This document shows, in pieces, positions 17,534 to 28,451 of a stretch of 64,000 bases of DNA. Positions within the stretch are counted from its first letter, which is position 1, and every line of letters begins with the position of its first letter. The DNA is from LMUY01 sp964235495 (lineage in GTDB: Bacteria > Pseudomonadota > Alphaproteobacteria > Acetobacterales > Acetobacteraceae): positions 60,357-124,356 of the forward strand of contig CAXSAX010000002.1 in NCBI GenBank assembly GCA_964235495.1, in the 5' to 3' direction. Made by a program: the position numbers and the translations under genes. The notes below the pieces were generated by a model. That model saw nothing but the letters and a program-made list of their open reading frames with translations. It ran no database searches and had not been told where the DNA came from.

Positions 17534-18013
17534 TCAGGCCGGACAGCCCAGCGCCGCCAGCAGCGCCGCGTCGCCCTGCCGCGCCACGTCGGCGGCGCTC
17601 ACGCCCTCCTCGTCCCGCCGTTGCGGGTCGGCGCCGTGCGCCACCAGCAGCGCCGCCATCTCCGTCCGGCCAAACATCACCGCATAGAGCAGCGGCGTCC
17701 GCCCTGCCTCGTCGGGTGCGTCAGCCGCAGCGCCTGCATCCAGCAGCAGGCGTGCGATGCCGCAATGGCCCTTGAAAGCTGCGCCGGACAGCGCCGTGCT
17801 GCCCTTGGCGTCCACCACGTCCACGGCCGCCCCCGCCCCCAGCAGCAACGCCACCGCACCTTCCTGGCCGTGGTAGCTGGCCATGATGAGCGGCGTGAAG
17901 CCGCGGCTGTCCGGCTGGTCCGGGTCGGCGCTGCCCAGCAGGGCAGCCAGGCGCCGCAGGTCGCCGTCCCGTGCGGCGTCCTGCAGCTCCGCTGATTGCA
18001 CAGCCAACGGCAT
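17534..18013 (-). CDS. Ankyrin repeat protein
   Basis: The 159-aa protein consists of about four ankyrin repeats: residues 10-31 (LQDAARDGDLRRLAALLGSA), 38-64 (GFTPLIMASYHGQEGAVALLL), 71-97 (GSTALSGAAFKGHCGIARLLL) and 104-130 (GRTPLLYAVMFGRTEMAALLV), ending in a capping helix. It has no signal peptide. The ATG overlaps the TGA of the upstream ABM gene (TGATG), so its translation is probably coupled to it. A protein-protein interaction role is the family norm; the partner is unknown. Confidence 0.85.
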   Translation of the reverse strand: MPLAVQSAELQDAARDGDLRRLAALLGSADPDQPDSRGFTPLIMASYHGQEGAVALLLGAGAAVDVVDAKGSTALSGAAFKGHCGIARLLLDAGAAADAPDEAGRTPLLYAVMFGRTEMAALLVAHGADPQRRDEEGVSAADVARQGDAALLAALGCPA

Positions 18014-18324
18014 CACTTGATGGTTTGCACCACCGCGAAGCCCTCGAACTCGGGGTGCCCCAGGTAGGCCACCTTGCTGTTCCCGGTGTTGGCGTGCGCG
18101 GCGCGGAACGCCTCGGACCGGGTCCAGCCCTCGAACGCTGCGTGGTCGGTCCAGACCGTGTGGGAGGAATACAGCATGTGGTCCTCCTTCTTGGGGCCGC
18201 GCAGCAGGTGGAACTCGACAAAGCCGGGCACGGAGTGCAGGTGGCTGTCGCGGTTGACCCACATGGCCTCGAATGCCTGCTCCGACCCGGGGGCGACCTT
18301 GAAACGGTTCATCGCGATATACAT
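18013..18324 (-). CDS. Antibiotic biosynthesis monooxygenase (ABM) domain protein, HmoB/IsdG-like
   Basis: The 103-aa ferredoxin-like dimeric fold protein shows the ABM pattern: NRFKVAPGSEQAFEAMWVNRD, HSVPGFVEFHLLRGP, YSSHTVWTDHAAFEGWTRSEAF and AHANTG near the C-terminus. The N-x-F...W...PGF...F-x-W-T-x-S-x-x-F arrangement is that of heme-degrading monooxygenases, with an Asn and a Trp near the expected heme face. A heme-oxygenase role is possible but not certain. A strong AGGAG lies upstream of the ATG. It is the first gene of the ABM-ankyrin-DUF2891 operon. Confidence 0.8.
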   Translation of the reverse strand: MYIAMNRFKVAPGSEQAFEAMWVNRDSHLHSVPGFVEFHLLRGPKKEDHMLYSSHTVWTDHAAFEGWTRSEAFRAAHANTGNSKVAYLGHPEFEGFAVVQTIK

Positions 18325-18460
18325 CGGTGGCTCCTCTGCCGTGACCTTGTCACATTAGCATGGTGTCGTGGCTTGGGATGGCCACCGCCCCGCGATGCGC
18401 GGCTTTTGCTCGGCTGGCCCGATCCGCGCTATGAAACCGTCAAAAGATCGAGCGATTCAC

Positions 18461-18961
18461 ATGGAAGACGACACTCCCGCCCCCCGGCCAGACAGCCTGC
18501 TGCCTTACGACCTGTGGGCGCAGGACGCGATGCGAGGCGTGGCGGTGCGCGCGCTGCAATACGCCTCGGCCGAAGGCATGCCGGGCGAGCACCATTTCTA
18601 CGTCAGCTTCCGCACCGACCAGACCGGCGTGTCGATTCCCGCCCGGTTGCTGGCGCAGTACCCGGAGGAGATGACGATCGTGCTGCAGCACCAGTTCTGG
18701 GACCTCAAGGTGGACGAAGCCGCGGGGTCGTTCAGCGTGGGGCTGTCGTTCGGCGGCGTGGCGAGCACGCTGCTGGTGCCGTTCAACGCGCTGACCGCCT
18801 TTGCCGACCCGCACGCCCAGTTCGGCCTCCGCTTCCGCGCTGCCCCGATGGAGCCGGCGAACACGGAGGAGAACGTGCCGGAGCCGGAGCTGGCAACGCC
18901 GGAGCCGGCCGAGAAGCCGCAGGTCGTGAGCCTGGACGCCTTCCGCAAGCGCAAGGACTGA
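18461..18961 (+). CDS. sspB: SspB family ClpXP adaptor
   Basis: The 166-aa protein carries an alphaproteobacterial SspB core: YDLWAQDAMRGVAVRALQYA, HHFYVSFRTDQTGVSIPARL, DLKVDEAAGSFSVGLSFGGVASTLLVPFNAL. It has an acidic linker and a short basic tail (VVSLDAFRKRKD) of the type that docks on the ClpX zinc-binding domain. SspB captures ssrA-tagged proteins for ClpXP, so it works with the tmRNA gene encoded about 3.6 kb away in this window. The ATG at 18461 is preferred over upstream starts because the family begins near M-E-D-D. The gene is single and convergent with glgX. Confidence 0.85.
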   Translation: MEDDTPAPRPDSLLPYDLWAQDAMRGVAVRALQYASAEGMPGEHHFYVSFRTDQTGVSIPARLLAQYPEEMTIVLQHQFWDLKVDEAAGSFSVGLSFGGVASTLLVPFNALTAFADPHAQFGLRFRAAPMEPANTEENVPEPELATPEPAEKPQVVSLDAFRKRKD

Positions 18962-19010
18962 GGCCAGCCGTTCCGGCCGGACAGCCTGCCGCTGCCGCCC
19001 GGACCCTCGC

Positions 19011-21197
<2,187 letters not shown>

Positions 21198-21288
21198 GGT
21201 AAGACTCTCCTCAGGCGCAAACGACCGCATAATGGGCGGCGGCTGGCGAACGCGCTAGGCTGCGGTCAAATCAGTAGGGGGCGCAGCG

Positions 21289-21768
21289 ATGGGAGTGACG
21301 GGGTTTGAGCACTTCGTGGTGGGGCAGGTCTTCACCTCGCCGCCCCGCACGATCGACGCCGACGCCATCAAGGCGTTCGCCGCCCAGTTCGACACCCAGC
21401 CGCAGCACATGGACGAGGCGGCGGCGGAAGGCACCCTGTTCGGAACCTTGGTGGCGAGCGGCTGGCACACTGCGGCGCTCACCATGCGGCTGATGCTGGA
21501 CAGCGCCATGGAAGGCACCAGCGGCCGCGGCCTGGGCGTGCGGATGGACAGCATTACCTGGTCAAACCCGGTCTATCCCGGCGACGAGCTGCACGCGGTC
21601 AGCGAGGTGATGGAGCTGCGCCCTTCCCGCTCCAAGCCGGACCGCGGCCTGGTTCTGCTGCGCACCACCACCCGCAACCAGCATGGGCAGGCGGTGCAGG
21701 AGATGAACGGGTTGATCATGGTGCTGCGCAGCGACGCAGTGGTGGACGCAGCCCGGCCACCAGCCTGA
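21289..21768 (+). CDS. MaoC family hot-dog dehydratase
   Basis: The 159-aa single hot-dog domain protein begins with the typical GFEHFVVGQVFTSPPRTIDADAIKAFAAQFDTQPQHMD, where the D-x-x-x-x-H hydratase motif sits (D35 to H40 region), followed by ASGWHTAALTMRLML and GVRMDSITWSNPVYPGDEL. R-specific enoyl-CoA hydratases and related MaoC proteins share this order. The substrate is unknown. AGGGGG precedes the ATG by 7 nt. It is divergent from glgX and convergent with the mprF-like gene. Confidence 0.85.
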   Translation: MGVTGFEHFVVGQVFTSPPRTIDADAIKAFAAQFDTQPQHMDEAAAEGTLFGTLVASGWHTAALTMRLMLDSAMEGTSGRGLGVRMDSITWSNPVYPGDELHAVSEVMELRPSRSKPDRGLVLLRTTTRNQHGQAVQEMNGLIMVLRSDAVVDAARPPA

Positions 21769-21846
21769 CTGCGGCAGCACGTCAGCGGCTAAGATGGCGC
21801 CTGTGGGAGGCTGCCTCCGACTTGAGCGCCGCAGCGGGCGCCCGGC

Positions 21847-23862
21847 TCACTCCGCCGCGTGATCGAGGCTGCGCTCGGCCAGCATCGCGAGCTGCGGCGC
21901 GAGCGTGCCGAGGTCTCGCTCCGCCACGCAGCAGAGGTACTGGCAGGAGAACGGCGCCACGTCCTCGCTCTCGGGGAGCAGCTGGCCGTCCGGCCCCAGC
22001 GGCAGCGCCGTCAGCCCGAGGTCGCCGTATATCTTCAGCAACCCCGGCCCAGCGCGCCACACCGCCGGGTGCAGCCCTTCCTGAGCCGCCAGGTCGCGCA
22101 GGCGCCAGATGGCGGAGATGCGGTCGGAGGGCGCGCCCGCCGGGTCGCCCAGGCCGAGCAGGACGCCGCCCATGCGACGGAACGGGACGCCAGACCGGCC
22201 GGCCTCGCCCATCACCATGCCGTCCGCGTCCGGCGGCAAGCCCGCGCCGAGGGCGGCATAGGCGGCGCGGCCCTCGCCCGCCCAGGGCAGCCAGACGACG
22301 TGACTGGGGCGGAACATGCGCCACAGCGCGCCTGCGGCCAGCAGCACAGCCAATGCCATCAGCACCCGCAGGCCGTTCGGCAAGTTGCGCGAGAGCACGA
22401 TCTCCCACCACGAGTTGTCGGACATCATGCGCATCCGCGGCTCGAAGGCGGCCAAGGCCGCCACGCAAACGCCGAGGGCGATCAGCGGCACGATCACGTC
22501 GGCTTGCAGGGTGCCGCTCAGGATGCGGGCATGGCGATAGAAGGCGTCCCGGAACGGCGCGACCAGGATGGCGGACAGCACCAGCACCGCCGAAATCCAC
22601 AGCTGGTCACCCTGCACCGCCACGTAGGCCGCGGCCACCAGCAGCAGGGAGATGGTGGCGCCCCAGGCAAGCGTCACCCGCTGGGACAGGCCGATGGACA
22701 GCACCATCAGCGCCGCGCCGATCAGGGAGGGCACGAACTGCCCGGCGCCGGCCGCGGCACCCGCGAAATCCGGGTCGATCCAGGTGAAGTCTGGCCGGTC
22801 GTCCAGCACGCCGAGCGAGAGCAGCAACGCCCCGCACATGGCCACCGCCCCGGTGGCCGCGCCCACGGCGAAGTCCGGCTCGCTGAGCCGCGCCAAGGAT
22901 TGCGCGCTGCGGGCCAGTGCGCCGCGTTGCAGCAGGGCGCCGCCGCGCAGCAGAATCTCGTTGCCGGCAAACATGGTGCCGGCCAGGAACAGCGGGATCA
23001 CGTAGTAGTACAGCCGGAACACGAGAATGGCGCCCAGGATCACCGGGGCCGGCAGGTAGCCATCCAATCCGAGCAGCATGGCCGTGTCGAACACGCCGAT
23101 GCCGCCGGGCAGGTTGGCCAGCAGCCCGGCGCTGTAGGAAGCGAGGTAGCACGCCAGGAAGCGCAGGTAGGTCAGCCCAGGGGTGGCCGGCAGCAGCGTG
23201 AAGAAAATCGCCGCCGTGACCGCCACGTCCAGCGAGGCCAGCGCCACCTGCACGATCGCCATGCGCCAGCCCGGCAGGTCGAACTCGTGGCCGCGGAACC
23301 GCACGTGGCCAGCCACGCGGGAGATCACGATGTAGGCCGCCACCACCAGCCACATGGCAGAACCGATGGCGGGAAAGGCCCAGCTCGGCAGCACGCCGCT
23401 GAAGAACGGGATGGAGCGCGGCTCGAAGAACGAGATCCAGCCGCCCAGCACCAGGCCGCCCAGCCCGAAGGTCAGCGAGCAGAAGCCCACCACCTTGGCG
23501 ATCTGCACCGGCGTCAGCCCCCAGTGCGAATACAGCCGATAGCGCACCGCAGCGCCCGAAACGGCCGCAAAGCCGAGATTGTGCGACAGCGCGTAGGCGC
23601 AAAAGGACGCGAACGCGACCCGGCGGTAGCGCACCTTGTGCCCGGCATAGATCGTGCCCAGCCGGTCATAGAAGGTGAGCACGCCGTACGACACGACCGT
23701 GGCGCCAGCCGCCAGCAGCAGCGCCTGCGACGGGATGGCCGCCATGGAGGCGCGAATATCGGCCAGCTTGAGGCTGTGGAACTCGCGCTGCACGACGTAG
23801 ATGGCGCCGAACAGCAGCAGCACCCCGAGCAGCGCGGGCAGGTGGCGGAGGTGGCGCTTCAA
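21847..23862 (-). CDS. mprF: MprF-like flippase with shortened aminoacyl-phosphatidylglycerol synthase domain
   Basis: The 671-aa protein has about 14 hydrophobic segments over residues 1-500 (LPALLGVLLLFGAIYVVQ onward), including MprF landmarks: ASFCAYALSHNLGFAAVSGAAVRYRLYSHWG, VGFCSLTFGLGGLVLGG and LANLPGGIGVFDTAMLL. Bifunctional MprF adds lysine from Lys-tRNA to phosphatidylglycerol and flips it outward. Here the soluble part after residue 530 is only about 140 residues (IWRLRDLAAQEGLHPAVWRAGP...IYGDLGLTALPLG) and stops before the second acetyltransferase-like half, so synthase activity is doubtful. The start is a TTG overlapping the lysK stop (TTGA, 23859-23862); all upstream starts lie inside lysK. 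Confidence 0.8.
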   Translation of the reverse strand: MKRHLRHLPALLGVLLLFGAIYVVQREFHSLKLADIRASMAAIPSQALLLAAGATVVSYGVLTFYDRLGTIYAGHKVRYRRVAFASFCAYALSHNLGFAAVSGAAVRYRLYSHWGLTPVQIAKVVGFCSLTFGLGGLVLGGWISFFEPRSIPFFSGVLPSWAFPAIGSAMWLVVAAYIVISRVAGHVRFRGHEFDLPGWRMAIVQVALASLDVAVTAAIFFTLLPATPGLTYLRFLACYLASYSAGLLANLPGGIGVFDTAMLLGLDGYLPAPVILGAILVFRLYYYVIPLFLAGTMFAGNEILLRGGALLQRGALARSAQSLARLSEPDFAVGAATGAVAMCGALLLSLGVLDDRPDFTWIDPDFAGAAAGAGQFVPSLIGAALMVLSIGLSQRVTLAWGATISLLLVAAAYVAVQGDQLWISAVLVLSAILVAPFRDAFYRHARILSGTLQADVIVPLIALGVCVAALAAFEPRMRMMSDNSWWEIVLSRNLPNGLRVLMALAVLLAAGALWRMFRPSHVVWLPWAGEGRAAYAALGAGLPPDADGMVMGEAGRSGVPFRRMGGVLLGLGDPAGAPSDRISAIWRLRDLAAQEGLHPAVWRAGPGLLKIYGDLGLTALPLGPDGQLLPESEDVAPFSCQYLCCVAERDLGTLAPQLAMLAERSLDHAAE

Positions 23863-25421
23863 GCCGCTTGCGCCGGCCGCGCCAGGGCGTCGCGGATCAG
23901 CGCCACCGTCTCGGCCTTGCCGTACAGCGCCACGAAGCCGCCGAAGCGCGGCCCCTCCTGCTGGCCGAGCAGCACTTGATACAGGCACTCGAACCACTGC
24001 TTCAGCGCCGGGAACGGGTGCCGCTTGCCGACGGCGTACACCTCGTCCTGGATCGCCTCGGGCGTGCTGCCTGGCGGCAGGGCGGCCAGCGCGTCGGCCA
24101 GGTCCGCGAGCGCCGCGGCCTCCATGGCGGTGGCGGGGCGGAAGCGCTTGGCCGGGCGCACGAAGTCCCGGTAGTAGGCGACGGCGTGGCCCACCAGCCG
24201 GGCGAGGAACGGCGTGCCGTCCGGACCGGCGCCGGGGTGGTAGCGGCGGATGAAGCCCCACAGCATGTCCGGCGTGTCGGCGTTCACCACGCTGGCGAGG
24301 TTGAGCAGCATGGTGAACGGGATCGGGCTGCCCGCCTCGTTGGGGACGCGCCCGCCGCCGATGTGCCAGGCGGGGTTGGCCGGGTCGTCGCCGCCCTTGC
24401 CGACGTTGGCGATGTAGTCGTCCACGGCGCGGGGGATCACGTCAAAGAACAGCCGCTTGGCCCGCTGCGGCTGGTGGTACATGAACTGGTTCAGGCTTTC
24501 CGGCGGGGCGTAGCGCAGCCACTGGTCCACCGTCAGGCCGTTGCCGCGGCTCTTGCTGATCTTCTGCGCCGCCTCGTCCAGGAACAGCTCGTAGGTGAAG
24601 CCCACCGGCGGGGCCGCGCCCATCACCTGGCACACCCGGCCGGACAGCCGCACGCTGTCGATCAGGTCCTTGCCGCTCATCTCGTAATCGACGCCCAGCG
24701 CCGCCCAGCGCATGGCCCAGTCCGCCTTCCACTGCAGCTTGCACGCGCCGCCGGTGACGGGCGTGGTGAACCGCTCGCCCGCCGCGTCCGTCCAGGTGAC
24801 GGTGCCGGCCGCCGGGTCCGCCGCCTCGATCGGCACCTGCATTACCTGGCCGCTCACCGGGTGGATCGGCAGGATGGGCGAGTAGGTGGCCCGGCGGTCC
24901 GGCCCGAGCGTTGGCAGGATGACGGCGCGAATCTCGTCATGCAGCGCCAGCACGCCCAGCAGCGCCGCGTCGAACCGGCCGGACTGGTAGTACTCGGTCG
25001 AGGAGGCGAACTCGTACTCAAAGCCGAACCGATCCAGGAAGGCGCGCAGCCGGGCGTTGTTGTGCGCGCCGAAGCTCGGGTGGGTACCGAATGGGTCGGG
25101 CACGCGGGTGAGCGGCTGGCCCAGGTGTTCCCGCAGCATGGCGGCGTTTGGAACGTTGTCCGGCACCTTGCGCAAGCCGTCCATGTCGTCGCTGAACGCG
25201 AGCAGGCGGGAGGGCTTGCCGGTCAGCGCGGTGAAGGCGCGCCGCACCCAGCTGGTGCGCGCCACCTCGCCGAACGTGCCGATGTGCGGCAGGCCGGAGG
25301 GGCCGTAGCCGGTCTCGAACAGCGCCTCGGGCTTGCCGGATGCCTCAAGGCGCGCGACGACCTTGGCGGCCTCCTCGTACGGCCAAGCCTTGGGCAGATC
25401 ATTGCGAACTGTGTCAGCCAT
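23859..25421 (-). CDS. lysK: Lysyl-tRNA synthetase, class I
   Basis: The 520-aa class I LysRS charges tRNA-Lys. It shows the Rossmann signatures HIGTF at residues 46-50 and KISKS at 287-291, with the diagnostic early block YGPSGLPHIGTFGEVARTSWVRRAF. Archaeal-type class I LysRS replaces class II LysS in many alphaproteobacteria. The ATG at 25421 begins MADTVRNDLPKAWPYEEA, the standard family start; an in-frame start at 25457 has no support. The stop overlaps the TTG of the mprF-like gene, which links Lys-tRNA production to a Lys-tRNA-using lipid pathway. Confidence 0.95.
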   Translation of the reverse strand: MADTVRNDLPKAWPYEEAAKVVARLEASGKPEALFETGYGPSGLPHIGTFGEVARTSWVRRAFTALTGKPSRLLAFSDDMDGLRKVPDNVPNAAMLREHLGQPLTRVPDPFGTHPSFGAHNNARLRAFLDRFGFEYEFASSTEYYQSGRFDAALLGVLALHDEIRAVILPTLGPDRRATYSPILPIHPVSGQVMQVPIEAADPAAGTVTWTDAAGERFTTPVTGGACKLQWKADWAMRWAALGVDYEMSGKDLIDSVRLSGRVCQVMGAAPPVGFTYELFLDEAAQKISKSRGNGLTVDQWLRYAPPESLNQFMYHQPQRAKRLFFDVIPRAVDDYIANVGKGGDDPANPAWHIGGGRVPNEAGSPIPFTMLLNLASVVNADTPDMLWGFIRRYHPGAGPDGTPFLARLVGHAVAYYRDFVRPAKRFRPATAMEAAALADLADALAALPPGSTPEAIQDEVYAVGKRHPFPALKQWFECLYQVLLGQQEGPRFGGFVALYGKAETVALIRDALARPAQAA

Positions 25422-25589
25422 TGCGCGCAAGCTAAGAATTGTGCCCGGCGTGGTCAATCAGCCACATCTGGCGCCGGCCTCGCAGCCACCCCTCACGGCA
25501 GCGGACGAGGCTCTCCCGGCATCGATACCCTTGACCCATTTGCCGCCTCCCTTGCTCGCAACGCCGGTTCGCCGCGACATATAGCATGC

Positions 25590-28451
25590 ATGATGCCTCC
25601 GCCCGCCACGCAACCCGCTGCCGTCGTCGCTGGGCATGGCCGGGCCAGCATCCTGACCGGAGACGGCGAGCTCGCATCCGGAACGTCGGCCGAGGTCGCG
25701 GCCCTGCTCGGCGCCGACTCGCCGCTGCTCGTTCATGCCCCCACTACCCTGCGCCGCCTGGGCCTGCGCCCCCGCCCCTGCCTGGACCTGCTTGAGCTCT
25801 GGGCCTTCGTCCGCCCCGCCTGCCCGGCGACGCCCACCCCGCGCGGCCTTGCCGTGGCGCTGGACATGACGCCGCCTGCCGACATGGAGGCCGCCGCCGC
25901 GCTGCTGCCGGACCTGGCGCAGGCGCTGCTCTCGCGCCTCGCCGCGGGGCGGGACACGCCGGCCAACCGGGACGCCGCTAGCCTCGCCGCGCGCATGGGC
26001 AGCGCCGGCTGGGCCTGGGCGCCCGCCGTGCTCGCGGCCTTGGGCAGCGCCGGCGACGGCAAGCCCGGTGACGGCCTGCGCGTGTGGAAGCGCCTGCCCG
26101 AGTGGGAGGAGGAAGCCCCGCCGCCGCCGCCCGCCTCGCATCCCGTGCTCCCAGCGGACGCCCGCCGCCGCCTCGCCGCCATGCTGGGACCGGACGCCGA
26201 GCAACGCCCTGGCCAGGGCGACTACGCCAGCGCCGCCGCCGCCGCGTTCGCCCCGCGCGAGGCCCGCGGCGACCCGGCGGCCGTGCTGGCCGAGGCCGGC
26301 ACCGGCACCGGCAAGACGCTTGGCTATGTGGCGCCTGCCAGCCTGTGGGCCGAGCGCAACGGCGCCCCCGTCTGGATCAGCACCTACACCCGGCACCTGC
26401 AACGGCAGGTGGAGAGTGAGTTGGCCCGCCTGCATCCCGATGCGGCAGAGCGCCGCCGCCGCGTCGTGGTGCGCAAGGGGCGGGAGAACTACCTTTGCCT
26501 GCTGAACCTGGAGGACCGGGTGAACGGCCTGTCGAGCGCCGCCGGGTCGGCTGGGGTGGTGCCGCTCAGCCTGCTGGCACGCTGGGCGCTGGCCACGACG
26601 GACGGGGACCTGGCCGGCGGGGACTTGCCCGGCTGGTTCGGCGAGCTGTTCGGCCCCACGGCCCTGCTGGGCCTGGCCGACCGCCGGGGCGAATGCATCC
26701 ACGGCGCCTGCAACCACTACAAGCGCTGTTTCGTGGAGCACACCATCCGGCGCGCCCGCACCGCGGAGCTGGTGGTGGCCAACCATGCGCTGGTCATGGT
26801 GCAGGCCGCCCAAGGCTTCGGGGAAGGCCCGGACGGCGACACGGTGCCGACCCGCTACGTGTTCGACGAGGGCCACCACCTGTTCGACGCGGCGGACAGC
26901 GCCTTTTCCGCCGTCCTCAGCGGCATAGAGGGGGCCGAGCTGCGCCGCTGGCTGCTGGGCGCGGAGGGCGGCGTCTCCCGCGCCCGCGGGCTGCGACGCC
27001 GGCTGGAGGAGCTGGTGGGCGGGCGCAAGGAGCTGGAAGCGCCGCTGGACGCCGCCCTGCAAGCCGCCCGCGCCCTGCCCGCCCCCGGATGGTCGCTGCG
27101 CCTGGCCGAGCCCGGCCCGGAGCTGGGCGGCTTGGAAACCGGACAGGCCAACGTGGCGGAGGAGCTGCTGCGGCTGGTGCGCCAGCAGGTGCTCGCCCGC
27201 ACGCCGGAGGCGGAGCTGGACGCCACGGCGAGCCGCCGGGCCAGCCTGGAATGCGACCTGCACCCGCTGCTGCCCGGCCTGGCGGAGGCGGGCGCCCGGC
27301 TCGACCGCGCCCTGGGCCGCATCGCCGAGCCGCTCCGCACGCTCGTCACCCGCCTGCACGAGCGGCTCGACGCGGAGGCGGACGAGCTGGACGCGGCCAC
27401 CCGGGCGCGGATCGAGGCGGCGGCCCGGGTGGTGAAGCAACGCGCGGTGGACCGGCTGGCCGCCTGGCAGGCCATGCTCGCAAGCCTGGCGGACCCGCCG
27501 CCGGAACCCGGCCAGCGCCCTCTCTATGTCACCACGCTGCGGCTCGACCGGCGCGAGGCGGGGGACCGCGACGCCGGGCTGCACCGCCACTGGCTGGACC
27601 CGACCCTGCCGTTCACCGCCACCGTGGCTGCGTCCGCCCACGGCTTGCTGATCACCAGCGCCACCCTGCGCGACGGTGGCGAGGCCGACCCGGAAGCCGC
27701 CTGGGCGGCCGCCGAGGCGCGGGTCGGCATGCCGCATCTGCCCTCCCCCGCCATGCGCGCCGCCGTATCGAGCCCGTTCGACTACGCCCGGCAGACCCGC
27801 GCCTTCATCGTGAACGACGTGGCGGGCGACGTTCCAGCGCTGGCCGCCGCCTTCCGCACCCTGTTCCTGGCGGCCGGCGGCGGCGGGTTGGGGCTGTTCA
27901 CCGCCATCACCCGGCTGCAAGCCGTGCACGCCCGCATCGCCCCCGCCCTGGAGGAAGCCGGCATCCCGCTGCTGGCCCAGCATGTCGATGCGATGGACAA
28001 CGCCACCCTGGTGGACGTGTTCCGCACGGAGGTGGACAGCTGCCTGCTCGGCACGGACGCGATGCGGGACGGCGTTGACGTGCCCGGCCGCGCCCTGCGG
28101 CTGGTGGTGTTCGAGCGCGTCCCCTGGGCCAGGCCGGACATCCTGCACCGCGAGCGCCGCATCCACCTCTCCGCAGGGAACCCGCGCGGCTACGACGACG
28201 CCATCGCCCGGCTGCGCCTGCGCCAGGCGTTCGGCCGGCTGATCCGGGCCGGCGGGGACCGCGGCGTGTTCGTGCTGCTGGACCGCCGCGCGCCCTCCCG
28301 CCTGCTCTCCGCGCTGCCGCCGGGCGTGGAGGCGCAGCGCGTGGGCCTGGCCGAGGCCGCCGCGCGCACGCGTGATTTCCTTCAGGAGGGCGAAGGCTTG
28401 ATCTCCGGCACGGCTTCGCTCAGGGTCCCGCCCGGGGATAGGGAACAATGA
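25590..28451 (+). CDS. DinG/XPD-like ATP-dependent DNA helicase with Fe-S cluster
   Basis: The 953-aa superfamily 2 helicase has Walker A AEAGTGTGKT (residues 235-243), DEGH (426-429) and four cysteines C303, C369, C374 and C380 placed between them as in the 4Fe-4S domain of XPD/DinG. Motifs IV-VI follow (LLITSATL, LGTDAMRDGVDVPG, RLRLRQAFGRLIRAGGDRG). The first 160 residues look like a degenerate exonuclease-type leader (LLVHAPTTLRRLGL). These helicases unwind 5'-3' and act on R-loops or damaged DNA. The frame upstream of 25590 is open only because of high GC and is antisense to lysK. The stop overlaps the next ATG (ATGA). Confidence 0.9.
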   Translation: MMPPPATQPAAVVAGHGRASILTGDGELASGTSAEVAALLGADSPLLVHAPTTLRRLGLRPRPCLDLLELWAFVRPACPATPTPRGLAVALDMTPPADMEAAAALLPDLAQALLSRLAAGRDTPANRDAASLAARMGSAGWAWAPAVLAALGSAGDGKPGDGLRVWKRLPEWEEEAPPPPPASHPVLPADARRRLAAMLGPDAEQRPGQGDYASAAAAAFAPREARGDPAAVLAEAGTGTGKTLGYVAPASLWAERNGAPVWISTYTRHLQRQVESELARLHPDAAERRRRVVVRKGRENYLCLLNLEDRVNGLSSAAGSAGVVPLSLLARWALATTDGDLAGGDLPGWFGELFGPTALLGLADRRGECIHGACNHYKRCFVEHTIRRARTAELVVANHALVMVQAAQGFGEGPDGDTVPTRYVFDEGHHLFDAADSAFSAVLSGIEGAELRRWLLGAEGGVSRARGLRRRLEELVGGRKELEAPLDAALQAARALPAPGWSLRLAEPGPELGGLETGQANVAEELLRLVRQQVLARTPEAELDATASRRASLECDLHPLLPGLAEAGARLDRALGRIAEPLRTLVTRLHERLDAEADELDAATRARIEAAARVVKQRAVDRLAAWQAMLASLADPPPEPGQRPLYVTTLRLDRREAGDRDAGLHRHWLDPTLPFTATVAASAHGLLITSATLRDGGEADPEAAWAAAEARVGMPHLPSPAMRAAVSSPFDYARQTRAFIVNDVAGDVPALAAAFRTLFLAAGGGGLGLFTAITRLQAVHARIAPALEEAGIPLLAQHVDAMDNATLVDVFRTEVDSCLLGTDAMRDGVDVPGRALRLVVFERVPWARPDILHRERRIHLSAGNPRGYDDAIARLRLRQAFGRLIRAGGDRGVFVLLDRRAPSRLLSALPPGVEAQRVGLAEAAARTRDFLQEGEGLISGTASLRVPPGDREQ

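Noticed and set aside
23868..25589. Extension of the helicase frame far upstream of its start
   Set aside because: This part is antisense to lysK and has no family similarity. The ATG pair at 25590/25593 gives the expected N-terminus.
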